A stretch of 33,617 nt of DNA from Bacteroidales bacterium (lineage in GTDB: Bacteria > Bacteroidota > Bacteroidia > Bacteroidales > F082): NCBI GenBank assembly GCA_017549605.1, contig JAFYUH010000160.1:1-33617 (forward strand), given 5' to 3'. How positions within the stretch are numbered: the first letter of the stretch is position 1; the number at the start of each line of letters is the position of its first letter. Below the pieces are notes generated by a model. It worked only from the letters and a program-made list of their open reading frames with translations. It was not told the DNA's origin and ran no database searches. This document shows positions 31,920 through 33,617 of the stretch, piece by piece. The translations under genes were made by a program, and so were the position numbers.

Positions 31920-33157
31920 AATTCAGAAATCCAGAAACTCAGAAACTCAGAAGTTCAAAGCCTCAGAAGTTTTGGATTTTATTATTCCTATTAATTCTGG
32001 CTATTTCTGCTAATTGCCAAAGCGTTGAGTCTTTGGAGAAGAAGATCAAGTCTATCCAGAAGGACATCAAACTAGCAGAAAAGCTTTTGAAAGAGACCTC
32101 CAAAAACAAGGAAGCCACCATCAACCAGGTGTCGTTGCTTCAGACTCAGATCAATCAGAGAGAGGCACTCATCAAGACATACCAGAGTCAGGTCAACACG
32201 CTGAACAAGGAGATTCAGAAAAACAAGAACGGCATAACAGCTGCCAAGAAAGACCTCGCTCTTTTTCAACAAGAATACGCTAATCTTTTGGTCATAGCCT
32301 ATCGCAACAAAGGCAAGACCAACAATCTCTTATTCATATTTTCTTCAGAAGACTTCAACCAGGCGATGCGCAGAATGCGTTATCTTCAAGAACTTAACGA
32401 CTTGGTGAAAGTCAAGATAGAAGAGATAAAAGCCACACAGGACAAAATCAACAGGCAGTTGAACAAGAACGAAGCCAACAAGAGAGAGATTGAGAAAGTA
32501 CTGGCAAAAGAAAAAGAAGAGAAAGCCTCTTTGATGAAAGACCGCGACAAACTCAACAAGGACATCGCGTCTTTGAAGAAGAAAGAAAGTCAGATTCAGA
32601 AAGACATCAAGAACAAGGAAAACGAGACCAAGAAACTCAAGAAGGAGATTGAAAAGATCATAGCCGAGGAAATCAGAAAGGCCAAGGAAAGAGAAGAACT
32701 GGCGAAGAAAAATAACACCAATTCTGTCGATTACAATCTCTCTAACAGTTTCGCCCAGAACAAAGGCAAGCTCCCTTATCCTGTAGAGCAAGGCATCATC
32801 ACAGGACGATACGGATTGACGCCACACCCTACACAACCTAAAGTGACTGTCAACAACAACGGCGTCGACATCAGCACGACAAGAGGAGCAAAAGCACGCA
32901 GCGTCTTCGAGGGCGAGGTCTGTTTCGTCACAAGCCAAGGCAACAACAACGCGATACTCATCCGTCACGGATTATACTTCACCTTATATTCCAACCTCGA
33001 GAAGGTATTCGTCAAGACTGGTGACAAGGTCGCGACAGGACAAGAGATAGGACGTATTCACACAAACGTCAGCGACGGCAAGACAATATTGCACTTCGAG
33101 ATCTGGCAGGAAAACAGAACTACGGTAAATCCGGCCTTGTGGATTAAGAAAAATTGA
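31916..33157 (+). CDS. EnvC-like murein hydrolase activator (degenerate M23 domain)
   Basis: 413 residues, ATG 31916, overlapping the DUF4292 stop by 4 bp. Signal peptide core FWILLFLLILAISANC, likely cut before QSVESL; then a long coiled coil (~residues 40-260) and a C-terminal LytM/M23 domain (VEQGIITGRYG, NNNGVDIST, ILIRHGLYFTLYSNL, ILHFEIW). Two zinc-ligand histidines of active M23 enzymes are replaced (N in NNNGVD, I in ILHFE), as in EnvC and NlpD activators, so it probably activates an amidase at division rather than cutting peptidoglycan. The first ~18 residues before the hydrophobic core come from an octamer array. The stop TGA lies in another array. Confidence 0.9.
   Translation: MKFRNPETQKLRSSKPQKFWILLFLLILAISANCQSVESLEKKIKSIQKDIKLAEKLLKETSKNKEATINQVSLLQTQINQREALIKTYQSQVNTLNKEIQKNKNGITAAKKDLALFQQEYANLLVIAYRNKGKTNNLLFIFSSEDFNQAMRRMRYLQELNDLVKVKIEEIKATQDKINRQLNKNEANKREIEKVLAKEKEEKASLMKDRDKLNKDIASLKKKESQIQKDIKNKENETKKLKKEIEKIIAEEIRKAKEREELAKKNNTNSVDYNLSNSFAQNKGKLPYPVEQGIITGRYGLTPHPTQPKVTVNNNGVDISTTRGAKARSVFEGEVCFVTSQGNNNAILIRHGLYFTLYSNLEKVFVKTGDKVATGQEIGRIHTNVSDGKTILHFEIWQENRTTVNPALWIKKN
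31921..31976. repeat. In-frame octamer array at the EnvC-like N-terminus
   Basis: TTCAGAAA, TCCAGAAA, CTCAGAAA, CTCAGAAG, TTCAAAGC, CTCAGAAG. Encodes FRNPETQKLRSSKPQK, the positively charged region before the signal-peptide core. Confidence 0.85.
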
Positions 33158-33182
33158 AAGTTGAAAATTGAAAATTGAAAGT
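33153..33182. repeat. Heptamer array, GAAAATT family, at the EnvC-like stop
   Basis: GAAAGTT, GAAAATT, GAAAATT, GAAAGTT; the TGA stop (33155-33157) is in its first unit. Confidence 0.85.
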
Positions 33183-33183
33183 T

Positions 33184-33223
33184 ATGGACAAAGTCTGTTG
33201 ACCGTTGTCCGTTGACTGTTGAC
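33184..33223. repeat. GTCTGTTGACCGTT heptamer array with shared leader
   Basis: ATGGACAAA then GTCTGTT, GACCGTT, GTCCGTT, GACTGTT, GAC. The first 26 bp are identical to 29363-29388. Confidence 0.85.
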
Positions 33224-33231
33224 TAATTATT

Positions 33232-33363
33232 ATGAAAAGAAATCGAATTTTTATTATAGCAGCGATAATAGTTGGAATATTATTATCCTCATGCAGCAGG
33301 GCATATCAACCTGCTAACATTCAGAAGAAAAAAAACAACTGCAGAACCTGTTCAAGATGGTGA
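33232..33363 (+). CDS. Small lipoprotein, 43 residues
   Basis: ATG 33232: MKRNRIFIIAAIIVGILLSS followed by the lipobox cysteine of LLSSC, then SRAYQPANIQKKKNNCRTC and SRW to the TGA at 33361. A signal peptide with type II cleavage site and a short tail with a paired-cysteine CRTC motif. Tiny lipoproteins with a CxxC-like C-terminus next to envelope genes occur in Bacteroidota; I know of no function. It is too short for usual ORF filters but the lipobox and position after EnvC-like make it credible. Confidence 0.7.
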   Translation: MKRNRIFIIAAIIVGILLSSCSRAYQPANIQKKKNNCRTCSRW

Positions 33364-33364
33364 A

Positions 33365-33429
33365 AAATGAGGTATGTCTGTTGACCGTTGACCGTTGTCT
33401 GTTGACTATAAAATAAATCTCCCTCATTT
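33365..33429. repeat. Heptamer array held between the arms of an 8-bp inverted repeat
   Basis: AAATGAGG (33365-33372) and CCTCATTT (33422-33429) are perfect complements and enclose GTCTGTT/GACCGTT units (33375-33407). It may have been the terminator stem of the lipoprotein operon, with the array now in its loop. Confidence 0.5.
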
Positions 33430-33460
33430 GAATCAAGTTTGAATTATTTTTATATTTTTG
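33427..33460 (+). promoter_or_regulatory. Promoter of argF
   Basis: TTTG (33427-33430), 22 nt, TATTTTTG (33453-33460), followed by a leader of about 32 nt to the ATG. No ARG-box-like operator could be recognised. Confidence 0.55.
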
Positions 33461-33498
33461 CACCATTAGAATTTACAAACAAATAAAAACATACAATT

Positions 33499-33617
33499 AT
33501 GGCATTCAACTTAAGAAACAGAAGCTTTTTGAAGTTATTAGACTTCACTCCAAAAGAAATTCAATACTTTTTAGACTTAGCTCGCGACCTCAAACGTGCT
33601 AAATACGCAGGTACAGA
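33499..33617 (+). CDS. argF: Ornithine carbamoyltransferase (or close paralogue), N-terminal part
   Basis: ATG 33499; 39 codons before the window ends. [20 protein letters not shown] then [19 protein letters not shown] matches the N-terminus of anabolic ornithine carbamoyltransferases ([23 protein letters not shown]). Makes citrulline from ornithine and carbamoyl phosphate. Carbamoyl-phosphate and substrate motifs lie outside the window, so a related transcarbamylase (for example acetyl- or succinylornithine specific) is not excluded. Confidence 0.85.
   Translation, partial: MAFNLRNRSFLKLLDFTPKEIQYFLDLARDLKRAKYAGT

Noticed and set aside
32345-32968. 207-codon minus-strand ORF opposite the EnvC-like gene
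   Set aside because: Shadow of the Lys/Glu-rich coiled-coil region; the hydrophobic Phe/Leu composition is the expected reverse reading of AAG/GAA codons.

Overview
The window looks like chromosome of a Bacteroidales bacterium (Bacteroidota), probably from an uncultured host-associated or anaerobic lineage; I cannot name the genus. The reasons are these. It is AT-rich. Promoters carry the Bacteroidota -7 box TAnnTTTG. Most genes lack a Shine-Dalgarno. Glycyl-tRNA synthetase is of the single-chain type. There is a secreted protease with a type IX secretion (T9SS) C-terminal domain, and the DUF4175-ybeY-mnmG and flippase-dut-TPR-DUF4292-envC gene orders are Bacteroidales-like.

Layout. 1-13561 is mostly minus strand: ileS (5' part only), glyS, queA, a solitary PfoR/EIIC-like membrane protein, a DUF3109 cysteine-rich protein and an AAA-DUF4143 ATPase behind a triplicated 33-bp promoter unit. 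Next is a small scarred region (7000-7970) with an orphan WHH-type nuclease toxin domain and a broken ORF containing a G8 tract. Then come a fused two-domain peptide ABC ATPase, a plus-strand nitroreductase, comF, tRNA-Cys(GCA), folB and gltX. 13721-33617 is all plus strand: DUF4175, ybeY, mnmG flanked by two parS-like palindromes, a methyltransferase, a 1190-residue NtrY-like histidine kinase, a T9SS-exported subtilisin, a Wzx-type flippase, dut, a TPR protein, a DUF4292 lipoprotein, an EnvC-like protein, a 43-residue lipoprotein and the start of argF. The genes are mainly translation and tRNA modification (ileS, glyS, queA, gltX, ybeY, mnmG, tRNA-Cys) and cell envelope.

The striking feature is non-coding. 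There are about 30 short tandem arrays with 7-bp or 8-bp degenerate units in at least nine sequence families. They lie against the stop codons of most genes, at the -33 region of several promoters, in 5' UTRs, and in frame inside at least five proteins (ABC ATPase, methyltransferase, subtilisin CTD, DUF4292 lipoprotein signal peptide, EnvC N-terminus). Because 7 and 8 are not multiples of 3, a unit containing a stop codon closes all frames within three units. The arrays found inside genes are in orientations or families that read without a stop. A second repeat family is a ~79-80-bp imperfect palindrome (four copies, perhaps a fifth degenerate one) with two conserved mismatched positions in its stem. 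Together these suggest active or recent repeat dispersal shaping gene ends and proteins.
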